NCBI GenBank assembly: GCA_910579395.1
Contig: CAJTUC010000040.1
Coordinates: 1 to 31,638 of the forward strand
DNA: 31,638 bases
Direction: 5' to 3'
Origin: an uncultured Lachnospiraceae bacterium
GTDB lineage: Bacteria > Bacillota > Clostridia > Lachnospirales > Lachnospiraceae
Part shown: piece by piece, positions 7,178-14,340 of the stretch
Layout of the letters: each line of letters opens with the position of its first letter
Numbering within the stretch: the first letter of the stretch is position 1
Notes under the pieces: model-generated
Seen by the model: the letters and a program-made list of their open reading frames with translations, nothing else
The model's database searches: none
Told to the model about the DNA's origin: nothing
Translations under genes and position numbers: made by a program

Positions 7178-8650
7178 TTATTCATTGTTGTGCTGGTTTA
7201 AACTCTGCGCCTGTCTGCTCAGATTTTCCACCAGCCCTGCTACCTGATTTACAATGTCTGTATTTCTGTCACAAGTACTGTTCGTTTCATTGGAATGCGC
7301 TGTTACCTCTTCCATAACTGCCGAAATCGTCTGTACACTTTCTACGATACCGGCATTGGCCGCCGCAAGACTGCTGACGACTTTCTCTAACATCCGGCCC
7401 TGTTCATCCGCATTCCGCGTGCTTCCCGCAATCTTCTCGAAACTGCCGGCCACGGTTTCCGCCGCTTCGCTCTGTTTTGCATTGTTACTCATAAGCTGCT
7501 CAATGGCTCCGATTGCTATCGCCAGTTTTTCGGAAACATTGGCAATCACTTCCGTAATATTAACGGTCGCCCCCTGTGTCTGGTTCGCCAGATTGGAAAT
7601 TTCCGTTGCAACGACCGCAAAGCCCCTTCCCGCTTCGCCTGCACGCGCCGCCTCGATACTTGCATTCAGGGAAAGCAGACTGGTCTGACTCGCCACATTT
7701 GTGATCAGTTCAATGATCGACTGCATATTCTTCATATAAGCTTCCAATTCACCAATATCGGCCACTACTTCGTTTCCGGCGTGTTCGGAAGACTCCACCT
7801 GCGCCAAAAGTGTCTGAAGACTGTTCTTTCCGTCCAGCACATCCTTTTTGGCCTGCTCCATACTGTCACCGATACTCCGTGATACGGCTTCCACTTCTTC
7901 AATATGCCGCTGTATCTCTTCCGTCTGTCCAAGCTGATTCTGTATCGCCTCCGCCGCATCATTCGCCCCCGAGGCTACCTCTTCCATCGCATTTCTGGTC
8001 TCGGAGACCGCGCCGCCAAGCGTCGTCATCTGCTCCTGCACATCGATAATACCGTTCGACATCTCCTCGGAAATCGCCATAACGCTGTTCAACAATCTGG
8101 AAACGTTATCTTTCTCCTGACCGAGTTCTTCCATTTTCATCTTATTGATTTTTGACATGACCTTTGTTGACATACAAAGAAATACTGCCACAACCAGCAT
8201 CAGCAGAACTCTGATCTCATATGTGGGCATCTCCTCCGGTGCAATGCCCACGGTAACCGCCTGATAGATGGTAAAAATCAGATTCACGAGAAAACCGCCT
8301 GCTGAAAGAACAATACAATACTTTAAATCGGAATACAGCGTAATCACAATATACAAAGGAATGGCAAACGTAAATGCCGTTACGTCGGTGGTTGTAAAAA
8401 TAACAAAAATATAAAAAATACTATAACCGAATCCTAAAATATGCTGTATTTTCCTGTCTGCCGGATTCCCATGATACAGAATCCACTCTATAATGACCGG
8501 CGTCAGCGCAAGAACAGCAAATACCGCATAATAGCCTATTGTTCTTGAACCCTTAGACACCTCCAGTGCATAAGCCGCCAATAAAATCGCTGCCAGAACA
8601 GTATGACAAAAAACCGCTGCCTTATTCACTTCTTTTCTCTCTTGTTCCAT
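7178..8650 (-). CDS. Methyl-accepting chemotaxis-type receptor with six-helix membrane sensor
   Basis: 490 residues. Six hydrophobic segments (about 11-31, 38-59, 73-88, 90-106, 109-130, 147-164) make an integral-membrane input region with no large extracellular domain and no clear HAMP domain. The rest is a cytoplasmic signalling coiled coil with the conserved hairpin tip around 319-348 (LLSLNASIEAARAGEAGRGF), which binds CheA/CheW in this family. Flanking heptads (EEVASGANDAAEAI) look like adaptation regions. No chemotaxis genes are nearby. As first gene of a probable operon with pspA, the SPFH gene and pcrA, it may report membrane state instead of a soluble attractant; that is inference. 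GGGGAG precedes the ATG. Confidence 0.92.
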   Translation of the reverse strand: MEQERKEVNKAAVFCHTVLAAILLAAYALEVSKGSRTIGYYAVFAVLALTPVIIEWILYHGNPADRKIQHILGFGYSIFYIFVIFTTTDVTAFTFAIPLYIVITLYSDLKYCIVLSAGGFLVNLIFTIYQAVTVGIAPEEMPTYEIRVLLMLVVAVFLCMSTKVMSKINKMKMEELGQEKDNVSRLLNSVMAISEEMSNGIIDVQEQMTTLGGAVSETRNAMEEVASGANDAAEAIQNQLGQTEEIQRHIEEVEAVSRSIGDSMEQAKKDVLDGKNSLQTLLAQVESSEHAGNEVVADIGELEAYMKNMQSIIELITNVASQTSLLSLNASIEAARAGEAGRGFAVVATEISNLANQTQGATVNITEVIANVSEKLAIAIGAIEQLMSNNAKQSEAAETVAGSFEKIAGSTRNADEQGRMLEKVVSSLAAANAGIVESVQTISAVMEEVTAHSNETNSTCDRNTDIVNQVAGLVENLSRQAQSLNQHNNE

Positions 8651-8728
8651 GTCAATCTCCCCTCATTTTGTTTTTAATATAATAGCTGACGACTGAGTCT
8701 GCGGACGCTGATTGTCAAGTCTGCGTCT

Positions 8729-8758
8729 ATTGTATCATAGAAAGAATGGGACGCACAA
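8729..8758 (-). promoter_or_regulatory. Candidate sigma-A promoter of the chemoreceptor-pspA operon
   Basis: On the minus strand TTGTGC (8753-8758) and TACAAT (8729-8734) are 18 nt apart, about 80 nt before the chemoreceptor start. Moderate match only. Confidence 0.4.
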
Positions 8759-8795
8759 GAGCTTTTCAGGCCTTTCAAACTGCATATCATACCTC

Positions 8796-9668
8796 TTACA
8801 TGACCCCGATCACAATTCCCGCAATAATAATCGCAGCGCAGAACAGCTTATGCCCCGTATTTTTCTCATGAAATAAAAACCGGCCTGCCAGAATCGTTAC
8901 CACACAGCCAGCCTGCTTCAACAGCGTCATGACCGTGACACGGCTTCCGTCCATCCCGTTTGCCAGAAACAGAACCCTGTCCGCAACGACGATCAGGATG
9001 CTCAGAATCCACACCCAGTAGTTCTTAAACACACTGAAAAATTGAATCTTCGTTCTCGTCACCAGAATGAAAAGCAGATAGAAAAGCACCAGGAACAATA
9101 AATACCAGAATTGTAACTGAGAACTGTTAATGTCCTTCATCAGCAATTTGTCCAGCAAGCCGGATATTGCATTGAATAAACAGGAAGCAAAGGCCATGAG
9201 AACGATTCTGACATCTACCTTTTCCTTATCCGCTCCCGCCGCCTGCCCGTCCGGCGCCTTTTTACCCGGCCTGTATTTTAACAGCAAAAGGCCTGCGGAT
9301 ACGAGCACCAGCCCGATCACCTGAAACGTGCCCAGCGCTTCCTGCAGCACGATGACGCCCAGCAGCGTTGCAAACAGCACCCTCGATAAATCCAGCACGC
9401 CGTACAGGCTGATTGGCATTTTTTTAATCGCCTTAAAACTGAAAATCCATGCCAGAAAAATAACAAACGATTTCAGACCGATGAAAAAATAATATTTTAT
9501 TTCCACCCCCATCGCATTCTTTGCATCGGGCAGCACGATCACAAACGCCAGAAGCGTATATAAAAACAGCACTTCAATGGTGCCATTTTTCTGAAGCGCC
9601 TTCTTTTTTACAATTTCTCGAATACCCTTTATGACGCCATAAAGAAGCACAAGCCATATCCACATCAT
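8796..9668 (-). CDS. EamA/DMT-family membrane transporter
   Basis: 290 residues from the ATG at 9668, which has GAGGGA six bases upstream. The frame stays open a further 79 codons, but that part is repeat sequence and not a signal peptide. The protein has about ten hydrophobic helices in two related halves, with the second beginning about residue 150 (VRIVLMAFASCLFNAISGLLDKLLMKD), typical of the drug/metabolite transporter superfamily. The pattern KKALQKNGTIEVLFLYTLLAF and LYGVLDLSRVLFATLLGVIVLQE fits EamA domains. Substrate is not predictable. It is transcribed alone, diverging from the binding lipoprotein at 9975. Confidence 0.88.
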   Translation of the reverse strand: MMWIWLVLLYGVIKGIREIVKKKALQKNGTIEVLFLYTLLAFVIVLPDAKNAMGVEIKYYFFIGLKSFVIFLAWIFSFKAIKKMPISLYGVLDLSRVLFATLLGVIVLQEALGTFQVIGLVLVSAGLLLLKYRPGKKAPDGQAAGADKEKVDVRIVLMAFASCLFNAISGLLDKLLMKDINSSQLQFWYLLFLVLFYLLFILVTRTKIQFFSVFKNYWVWILSILIVVADRVLFLANGMDGSRVTVMTLLKQAGCVVTILAGRFLFHEKNTGHKLFCAAIIIAGIVIGVM

Positions 9669-9690
9669 CGTCGTTCCCTCAAATTCAGAT

Positions 9691-9823
9691 GAAGAATGCC
9701 TGTATTCAAGCATTCTTCGGTGTGAAGAAGACTTGCTCCGCAAGTCGTAGTACTTCTCCACGAAACAGCCAAGCCTGAGTATCAGGCTTTTGCTGTATGA
9801 GTGGCTAGAAGTACTTCTCACAC
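9691..9823 (-). repeat. Structured three-way-junction repeat, copy A (exporter leader)
   Basis: Closing stem GTGTGAAGAAG (9720-9730) with CTTCTCACAC (9814-9823), one bulge. Short hairpin GACTTGC-TCC-GCAAGTC (9730-9746), linker GTAG, then long arm AGTACTTCT (9749-9757) with AGAAGTACT (9807-9815) enclosing CCAC/GTGG and a hairpin around AAGCCTGA/TCAGGCTT. A separate 9-bp hairpin GAAGAATGC/GCATTCTTC (9691-9718) sits between the junction and the exporter start. Reading toward the exporter on the minus strand the order is long arm, CTACGA, short hairpin, extra hairpin, gene, the same as in copy C before the PBP gene. Confidence 0.75.
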
Positions 9824-9920
9824 TATAACACAGGAGCCCTCTTCGGAAAAGTCCTTTTTCAAAACGGAACCCTGACAAACTCAGACGAGAGCCTGATGGA
9901 ACCAATCTTCGGAAACGCTA

Positions 9921-9926
9921 TATAAT
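9921..9926 (+). promoter_or_regulatory. Probable -10 element of the binding lipoprotein gene
   Basis: TATAAT about 50 nt before the ATG at 9975. No good -35 hexamer is seen at the expected distance, so an activator or a weak promoter is possible. Confidence 0.4.
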
Positions 9927-9974
9927 AAAGTAATGATGTCAATGATCAATCTGTCTTACAGATACAGGAGGTAT

Positions 9975-10997
9975 ATGAAAAAGAAACGATTATCCCTTTT
10001 CCTCGCACTGCTCTGTGTCATTTCTCTGCTCAGCGGCTGCGGCGGCAAAGAAGAAACGAAGGAAAACGCTTCCACCAAAGACACAACGCCTGTCGTTCTG
10101 AATGAAGTGGCCCATTCCATTTTCTATGCGCCGATGTATGTAGCCATTGAAGAAGGATATTTTGCAGAAGAAGGCATTGACCTAACACTGGTCACCGGTT
10201 TCGGCGCCGATAAGACCATGACGGCGCTTCTGACCGACGAGGCTGATATCGGCTTCATGGGCAGCGAAAGCACGATTTATACCTATATAGGCGGTTCCTC
10301 AGACTATGCCGTCAATTTCGCGCAGCTGACACAGCGTGCCGGTAACTTTCTTGTCGCAAGGGAGCCGATTGAAAACTTTGATTGGAGTATGCTCATCGGA
10401 AAAGAAGTCCTAGGCGGAAGGGCCGGCGGTATGCCGGAAATGGTATTTGAGTATATCCTGAAAAAGAACAGCATCGACCCGGCTTCCGATTTGAGCATCG
10501 ACCAGAGCATTGATTTCGGCTCGACAGCGGCTGCTTTTTCTGGTGGTCAGGGTGATTTTACAGTAGAATTCGAACCCCATGCTACCTCCCTTGAGGCAAA
10601 AGGTGACGGCTATGTGGTAGCATCCCTCGGGGAAGACTCCGGTTATGTGCCCTATACCGCCTTTTCCGCAAAAAAGAGCTATATAGAGGAAAATCCCGAA
10701 ATCATACAGTCCTTTACCAATGCCCTTCAAAAAGGCATGAATTATGTGCAGAGCCATTCCGCCGAAGAAATTGCCAAAGTCATACAGCCCCAGTTCGAGG
10801 AGACAGACCTAGAGACCATTACTACCATCGTAGAGCGCTATGCTGCACAGGGAACATGGAAATCTGATCTGATCTTTGAGGAAGACAGCTTCACCCTGCT
10901 GCAGAATATTCTGGAAGAAGCCGGAGAGCTGGAAAGACGCGTTCCATATGAAGATCTGGTGAATACTGATTTTGCCGGAAAGGCTTCCGGCAGGTAA
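9975..10997 (+). CDS. ABC-type substrate-binding lipoprotein, NitT/TauT/THI5-like
   Basis: 340 residues from the ATG at 9975 (AGGAGG just upstream; earlier in-frame ATGs at 9933-9942 lack one). Signal peptide MKKKRLSLFLALLCVISLLSG-C with lipobox LSGC, lipid-modified Cys at 22. The mature part matches the SsuA/NMT1 periplasmic-binding fold: HSIFYAPMYVAIEEGYFAEEGID, then GADKTMTALLTDEADIGFMGSES and a helical C-terminus. Family members bring sulfonates, nitrate, pyrimidine precursors of thiamine, or riboflavin-like compounds to an ABC importer. No permease or ATPase gene is adjacent, which is unusual; it must borrow a transporter encoded elsewhere. No TPP or FMN riboswitch was recognised in the short leader. 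It ends at a strong terminator. Confidence 0.9.
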   Translation: MKKKRLSLFLALLCVISLLSGCGGKEETKENASTKDTTPVVLNEVAHSIFYAPMYVAIEEGYFAEEGIDLTLVTGFGADKTMTALLTDEADIGFMGSESTIYTYIGGSSDYAVNFAQLTQRAGNFLVAREPIENFDWSMLIGKEVLGGRAGGMPEMVFEYILKKNSIDPASDLSIDQSIDFGSTAAAFSGGQGDFTVEFEPHATSLEAKGDGYVVASLGEDSGYVPYTAFSAKKSYIEENPEIIQSFTNALQKGMNYVQSHSAEEIAKVIQPQFEETDLETITTIVERYAAQGTWKSDLIFEEDSFTLLQNILEEAGELERRVPYEDLVNTDFAGKASGR

Positions 10998-11014
10998 ACC
11001 GGAAACATCAACCA

Positions 11015-11050
11015 GAAGAATGCCCGTTTATGGGCATTCTTCACTTTTTT
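11015..11050. terminator. Bidirectional terminator between the binding lipoprotein and DUF1836 genes
   Basis: Perfect 11-bp stem GAAGAATGCCC/GGGCATTCTTC (11015-11025, 11032-11042), six-base loop, then ACTTTTTT on the plus strand. The stop codon of the minus-strand DUF1836 gene (11028-11030) lies in the loop. Confidence 0.85.
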
Positions 11051-11687
11051 CCTTGCCGCTGCTCCGCCTGCTGTCATGAAAACCGTCTATCATCTTTTCA
11101 ATCAGCAGCTTTTTCATATAAACATCGAATCCGAGCATACAAATGAAAGAAAAAATCTGTAAAAACTCCTGACTGTCCTCCGGCGCGTCCTGAAAAGTTC
11201 CTTTCGCAATCCGAAATTTCTCTATAATATCTTTTTTCATCGCATCGGTCTGACTCTTTTCCAGGCCAAATACCGTTTCATAAATCGTTTCCAGGTCAAA
11301 TGCTTCTTCCGTATTAAAAAATTTATCCGTGATCGGCGCCAAAAGCTCCTGAATATCGTTGATGGACAGGATTCCTTTATAATAATAAATAAAGACCAGC
11401 AGCATAATGTGCTCTTTGGAATATTTTTTCTTATAAGGCGGCGGCAAAAGATTGTTCTTTGCATAATTATTGATCATCGTCTTTGTCAGAATCTTATCTT
11501 CCTCCGGATTCCTGGTGGTCCTTTTCAACCGGGACTGCATAAAGGTAGTCACCTGGTCCATATATAAGTCAATATTCGGAATATCCTCTGATTTGATATA
11601 AGTAACCCTGTCCAGACTTTCCAGAATACTGTTCAATAAATCTTCTGTCTTAATCGTCATTTCTTTCAAACGCCCTTTCCCGTTCAT
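11028..11687 (-). CDS. DUF1836 family protein, probable DNA-binding regulator
   Basis: 219 residues from the ATG at 11687, which has GGAG five bases upstream; an upstream in-frame start at 11720 has none. The sequence has the DUF1836 pattern: an N-terminal helical part, NIDLYMDQVTTFMQSRL, then LTKTMINNYAKNNLLPPP and KKYSKEHIMLLVFIYYYKGILS, a winged-helix-like arrangement comparable to MerR-type readers (TMINNYAKNNLLPPP resembles a recognition helix plus wing). The C-terminal half is helical. Family members are found in Firmicutes without known function; DNA binding is inference. It has its own good promoter. Confidence 0.82.
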   Translation of the reverse strand: MNGKGRLKEMTIKTEDLLNSILESLDRVTYIKSEDIPNIDLYMDQVTTFMQSRLKRTTRNPEEDKILTKTMINNYAKNNLLPPPYKKKYSKEHIMLLVFIYYYKGILSINDIQELLAPITDKFFNTEEAFDLETIYETVFGLEKSQTDAMKKDIIEKFRIAKGTFQDAPEDSQEFLQIFSFICMLGFDVYMKKLLIEKMIDGFHDSRRSSGKEKSEECP

Positions 11688-11820
11688 GATATCTCCAAAC
11701 GCGCAAACATACGCTTTCAATGCTTTCTGCCCGATTTCATCGGACGTTTGCCCGTTAATCCTGCAAGAAAAATAAATGCCTGCTTTGCAGCCCGTTATTT
11801 TTCAGCGGCTGTTATAAGAT

Positions 11821-11849
11821 ATTATATAGTTTTTATTACTACATGACAA
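11821..11849 (-). promoter_or_regulatory. Sigma-A promoter of the DUF1836 gene
   Basis: TTGTCA (11844-11849) and TATAAT (11821-11826), 17 nt apart on the minus strand. The leader of about 125 nt to the ATG at 11687 shows a weak CAGCC/GGCTG stem just after the start of transcription and nothing I recognise as a riboswitch. Confidence 0.7.
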
Positions 11850-11886
11850 GTCCTTTGCATTTCATTTTATATGCAAGGACAGTCAT
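11850..11886. repeat. Hairpin between two divergent promoters
   Basis: TCCTTTGCAT and ATGCAAGGA pair with one bulged T around an AT-rich loop. It lies between the divergent promoters of the DUF1836 gene and the YerC gene, where an operator would be expected, but no protein can be named. Confidence 0.35.
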
Positions 11887-11904
11887 CCGACCGCCAACAT
11901 CATC

Positions 11905-11933
11905 TTTACATTAAAATCAGGATATGATATATT
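11905..11933 (+). promoter_or_regulatory. Sigma-A promoter of the YerC/TrpR-like gene
   Basis: TTTACA (11905-11910) and TATATT (11928-11933), 17 nt apart, about 30 nt before the ATG. Confidence 0.6.
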
Positions 11934-11962
11934 ATGCTTACCAAAAGAAAGGCATGGATATT

Positions 11963-12274
11963 ATGAATAAGAAACTGAAAAGCAATTCCGTAGACCACTT
12001 GTTTGAAGCGATTCTGTGTCTGAGGGACAAGGCAGAATGCTATGATTTTTTTGAAGATTTATGCACTGTCAACGAACTTCTTTCCCTTTCCCAGAGATTT
12101 GAAGTCGCTTCCATGCTGAATAATCACAGAACATATCAGGAAATCGCAGATAAGACCGGCGCATCCACTGCGACAATCAGCCGTGTCAACCGTTCCCTCA
12201 ATTATGGAAATGATGGTTATCAGCTCGCAATGGAACGTTTGGGTGAAGGTTGTGAAAAAGATAACAAAATATAA
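11963..12274 (+). CDS. YerC/YecD family TrpR-related transcriptional regulator
   Basis: 103 residues from the ATG at 11963, ten bases after AAAGG; in-frame ATGs upstream at 11924 and 11954 are worse placed. The protein matches the YerC/YecD group of the TrpR superfamily: all-helical, with VDHLFEAILCLRDKAECYDFFEDLCTV as dimer part and a helix-turn-helix around 50-80 (RTYQEIADKTGASTATISRVNRSL). Relatives are small repressors of unclear ligand. It is followed by cspA with a separate promoter, so the two need not be co-regulated. Residue runs quoted here are family-typical and the length is as usual (about 95-105). Confidence 0.9.
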   Translation: MNKKLKSNSVDHLFEAILCLRDKAECYDFFEDLCTVNELLSLSQRFEVASMLNNHRTYQEIADKTGASTATISRVNRSLNYGNDGYQLAMERLGEGCEKDNKI

Positions 12275-12293
12275 AAGAATTTACAAAGAAGTC

Positions 12294-12322
12294 TTTACAA
12301 TTTCCATTACTTGTGTTATCCT
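12294..12322 (+). promoter_or_regulatory. Sigma-A promoter of the cold-shock gene
   Basis: TTTACA (12294-12299) and TATCCT (12317-12322), 17 nt apart. The message would start about 45 nt before the ATG, a leader shorter than the long thermosensing leader of E. coli cspA. Confidence 0.6.
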
Positions 12323-12372
12323 ATCAGTGTTGTCAGAACAATAGATTTTTAAATTTTTTGGAGGTATCTACG

Positions 12373-12573
12373 ATGAACAAAGGTACAGTAAAGTGGTTTA
12401 ATAACCAAAAAGGTTACGGCTTCATCTCCGATGAGCAGGGTAACGACGTTTTCGTTCATTACTCAGGACTTAACATGGAAGGCTTCAAATCTCTTGAAGA
12501 AGGCGCTGCCGTTGAGTACGAAGTAGTAAATGGCGAAAAAGGACCTCAGGCAGTCAACGTAACAAAGTTATAA
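12373..12573 (+). CDS. cspA: Cold-shock protein, CspA family
   Basis: 66 residues forming one cold-shock domain (OB fold) that binds single-stranded RNA and DNA. RNP1 (KGYGFI, about 15-20) and RNP2 (VFVHY, about 28-32) are intact. ATG at 12373 has GGAGG eight bases upstream; the open frame upstream to 12313 is leader. Length is exactly that of the family. It has its own promoter and a strong terminator about 130 nt after the stop. Which paralogue (CspA to CspL) cannot be told. Confidence 0.97.
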   Translation: MNKGTVKWFNNQKGYGFISDEQGNDVFVHYSGLNMEGFKSLEEGAAVEYEVVNGEKGPQAVNVTKL

Positions 12574-12702
12574 TTGCCGGGTTACACAACATACAGCAGG
12601 AAAATATCCGCTGCATGACTTAATCAGTATTACGATGTGCCTTTTCTTAATATAAATGATAATTTTATTTAGGATTTGTAATATTGTTATACCGGATTAA
12701 AT

Positions 12703-12732
12703 AAGAGCCTGTCTCGGACAGGCTCTTTTGTT
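12703..12732 (+). terminator. Rho-independent terminator of the cold-shock gene
   Basis: Perfect 11-bp stem AAGAGCCTGTC/GACAGGCTCTT with TCG loop, then TTG and further T. On the opposite strand it could also stop hisA transcripts, but the T run there is weak. The 130 nt between cspA and this terminator are AT-rich with no gene seen. Confidence 0.85.
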
Positions 12733-12773
12733 ATACAAACCCTGCATTTCTTTTAGATCAACATCTGTTTTCA

Positions 12774-13547
12774 TCAACTAACATAGGAAAGAACATCTTC
12801 AAATTTCATCGTTCCGCCAAAAAGATCGAGCGCGCTTCCTATCGTCACATGAATCTTATCATGTCCAAGTTCCCTTAATTTCCGCAAATCATCGAATGTA
12901 TGCACACCGCCCGCATAAGTGATCGGTATTTTATTCCAATTTCCCAGTATTTCGACTAAATCTTCTTCAATACCTTCCGCCTTTCCTTCCACATCCACCG
13001 CATGAATCAGAAATTCATCGCAGTAAGAAGAAAGCTCGTCCAATGTTTCTTTATTTAATACAACATCCGTATACTTCTGCCATCTATCGGTCACAATATG
13101 GTAGTCTCCGTTTTTTATGCGGCAGCTCAAATCCAGAACCAGTTTTTCTTTTCCGGTTTCTTTTACCAGTTTATCCAGATTTTCAAAATTGATGCGCCCG
13201 TCACGGAAAACATAAGAAGTCACGATGACATGAGAAGCTCCTGCATTCAGGAACTGTGCCGCATTTTCAGGCGTGATGCCGCCGCCCGCCTGTAAGCCGC
13301 CCGGATAGACCGAAAGTGCCGAAAGTGCCTGCACTTTCGTGGCCTCGTAATAGCTGCTTTCCACATGATTCAACATGATAATATGTCCGTTTTTTATTTT
13401 ATGACATTTGTATAATTCAGCGTAATATGCCGCATCCTGGCCTGCAACAAAATTTTCCTCTGCCGCATTCTCTGCATCCTGCAGACTGCTGCCTACAATC
13501 TGCTTCACACGGCCGTTATGAATATCAATACATGGTCTAAATTCCAT
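12774..13547 (-). CDS. hisA: HisA of the eukaryotic (HIS6) type
   Basis: 257 residues from the ATG at 13547 (AGGAGA about ten bases upstream; an in-frame start at 13610 is less likely). A (beta/alpha)8 barrel: FRPCIDIHNGRVKQIVGSS at the start, with the likely catalytic Asp in the first strand, then GGLQAGGGITPENA, LVLDLSCR, ITYAGGVHTFDDL and the last phosphate-binding turn GSALDLFGG. The spacing and wording match the eukaryotic HIS6 branch (ProFAR isomerase, fourth step of histidine synthesis) more than the usual bacterial HisA. No other histidine gene is near. It may perform the standard isomerase step with distant his genes, or have diverged; the catalytic framework appears intact. Confidence 0.82.
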   Translation of the reverse strand: MEFRPCIDIHNGRVKQIVGSSLQDAENAAEENFVAGQDAAYYAELYKCHKIKNGHIIMLNHVESSYYEATKVQALSALSVYPGGLQAGGGITPENAAQFLNAGASHVIVTSYVFRDGRINFENLDKLVKETGKEKLVLDLSCRIKNGDYHIVTDRWQKYTDVVLNKETLDELSSYCDEFLIHAVDVEGKAEGIEEDLVEILGNWNKIPITYAGGVHTFDDLRKLRELGHDKIHVTIGSALDLFGGTMKFEDVLSYVS

Positions 13548-13635
13548 ATTATAACTCTTCTCCTTTATCCGGCATACGAATATTTTAATTTCTATCTGAC
13601 ATAATAACATAGGAACAGAAACCTGTTTTTTCTGT

Positions 13636-13664
13636 TTGGTTCAATATAGCAAAGTAAATATAGT
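13636..13664 (+). promoter_or_regulatory. Candidate sigma-A promoter of the lipoprotein gene
   Basis: TTGGTT (13636-13641) and TATAGT (13659-13664), 17 nt apart. The -10 ends only 15 nt before the ATG, so the leader would be very short. Confidence 0.4.
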
Positions 13665-13678
13665 AAAGGAGTGAAATC

Positions 13679-14275
13679 ATGAAAAGAATAAAAACATTGT
13701 TATTTGCTTCTCTCATGGTTCTGACAATGTCCATGATGACCGCCTGCGGCAGAAACAACGATACCGCGAATAATGATAATTCTTCAACAGGAACAACAAA
13801 TGATGCGGCCGTAACGGACAGTGCGAACAATAACGGTGGCGCCAATACAGACATGAATGGTAACACAACAGGTACAGGCAGCACCGGCAATGACAGCACA
13901 ACAGGTACTGACAATACTGTCGGAAACAACACTGCTGCCGGAAACGGTGACACAAACGGAACCGGAAATGACACCGGAAGTAACGTCAATTCCGTAACCA
14001 ATGGCGATACGAATGCAGATGGTAACGACTCCATCCTCGGCGATGCCGGAAATGCAGTCGGCGATGCCGTTGATGATACCGGAAACGCTATTGGTAATGC
14101 CGTTGATGATGTGGCTGACGGCGTCGGAAATGTAGTAGATGATCTGACCGGTGATAACGATGATAACGGTAACAACAATAACAACACAAACGACAAAAAT
14201 ACTGCCAAAAACACAACGCAGCGCGGCACGAGCATAAACAGCACCAGCACAAGAACAGGCTCCAGAAACCGCTAA
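13679..14275 (+). CDS. Low-complexity Asn/Thr/Gly/Asp-rich lipoprotein
   Basis: 198 residues. Signal peptide MKRIKTLLFASLMVLTMSMM followed by a lipobox (MTAC, Cys at 23), so the protein should be anchored to the outer face of the membrane. The mature chain is built almost only from N, T, G, D, A, S and V. The middle (about 118-165) is more regular, with repeated GNAVGDAVDD / GNAIGNAVDD / GVGNVVDD units that could form an amphipathic helix; the ends are likely disordered, finishing in a basic Ser/Thr/Arg tail. No family is recognised. AAAGGAG precedes the ATG. It is convergent with fbp and shares the terminator at 14302. Confidence 0.8.
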   Translation: MKRIKTLLFASLMVLTMSMMTACGRNNDTANNDNSSTGTTNDAAVTDSANNNGGANTDMNGNTTGTGSTGNDSTTGTDNTVGNNTAAGNGDTNGTGNDTGSNVNSVTNGDTNADGNDSILGDAGNAVGDAVDDTGNAIGNAVDDVADGVGNVVDDLTGDNDDNGNNNNNTNDKNTAKNTTQRGTSINSTSTRTGSRNR

Positions 14276-14301
14276 CAAATCAAGCAGTGTTCCAAAATCG
14301 A

Positions 14302-14340
14302 GTGAGAAAGATTTGCCTCGCAAATCTTTCTCACATTTTT
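14302..14340 (+). terminator. Terminator made from a reduced form of the repeat (copy E)
   Basis: Perfect 15-bp stem GTGAGAAAGATTTGC/GCAAATCTTTCTCAC with CTC loop, then ATTTTTT. The left arm is nearly the same as the reverse-strand start of copy C (closing stem plus short hairpin), as if the long arm had been lost. It ends the lipoprotein message; the stop codon of fbp lies in its right arm. Confidence 0.85.

Noticed and set aside
9691..9823. CRISPR-like or spacer-repeat array
   Set aside because: The repeats are dispersed single copies with internal pairing, not regularly spaced identical units, and no cas genes are present.
9830..9975. TPP or FMN riboswitch before the THI5-like binding protein
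   Set aside because: The leader after the -10 is only about 45 nt, too short, and the conserved riboswitch cores are not seen.
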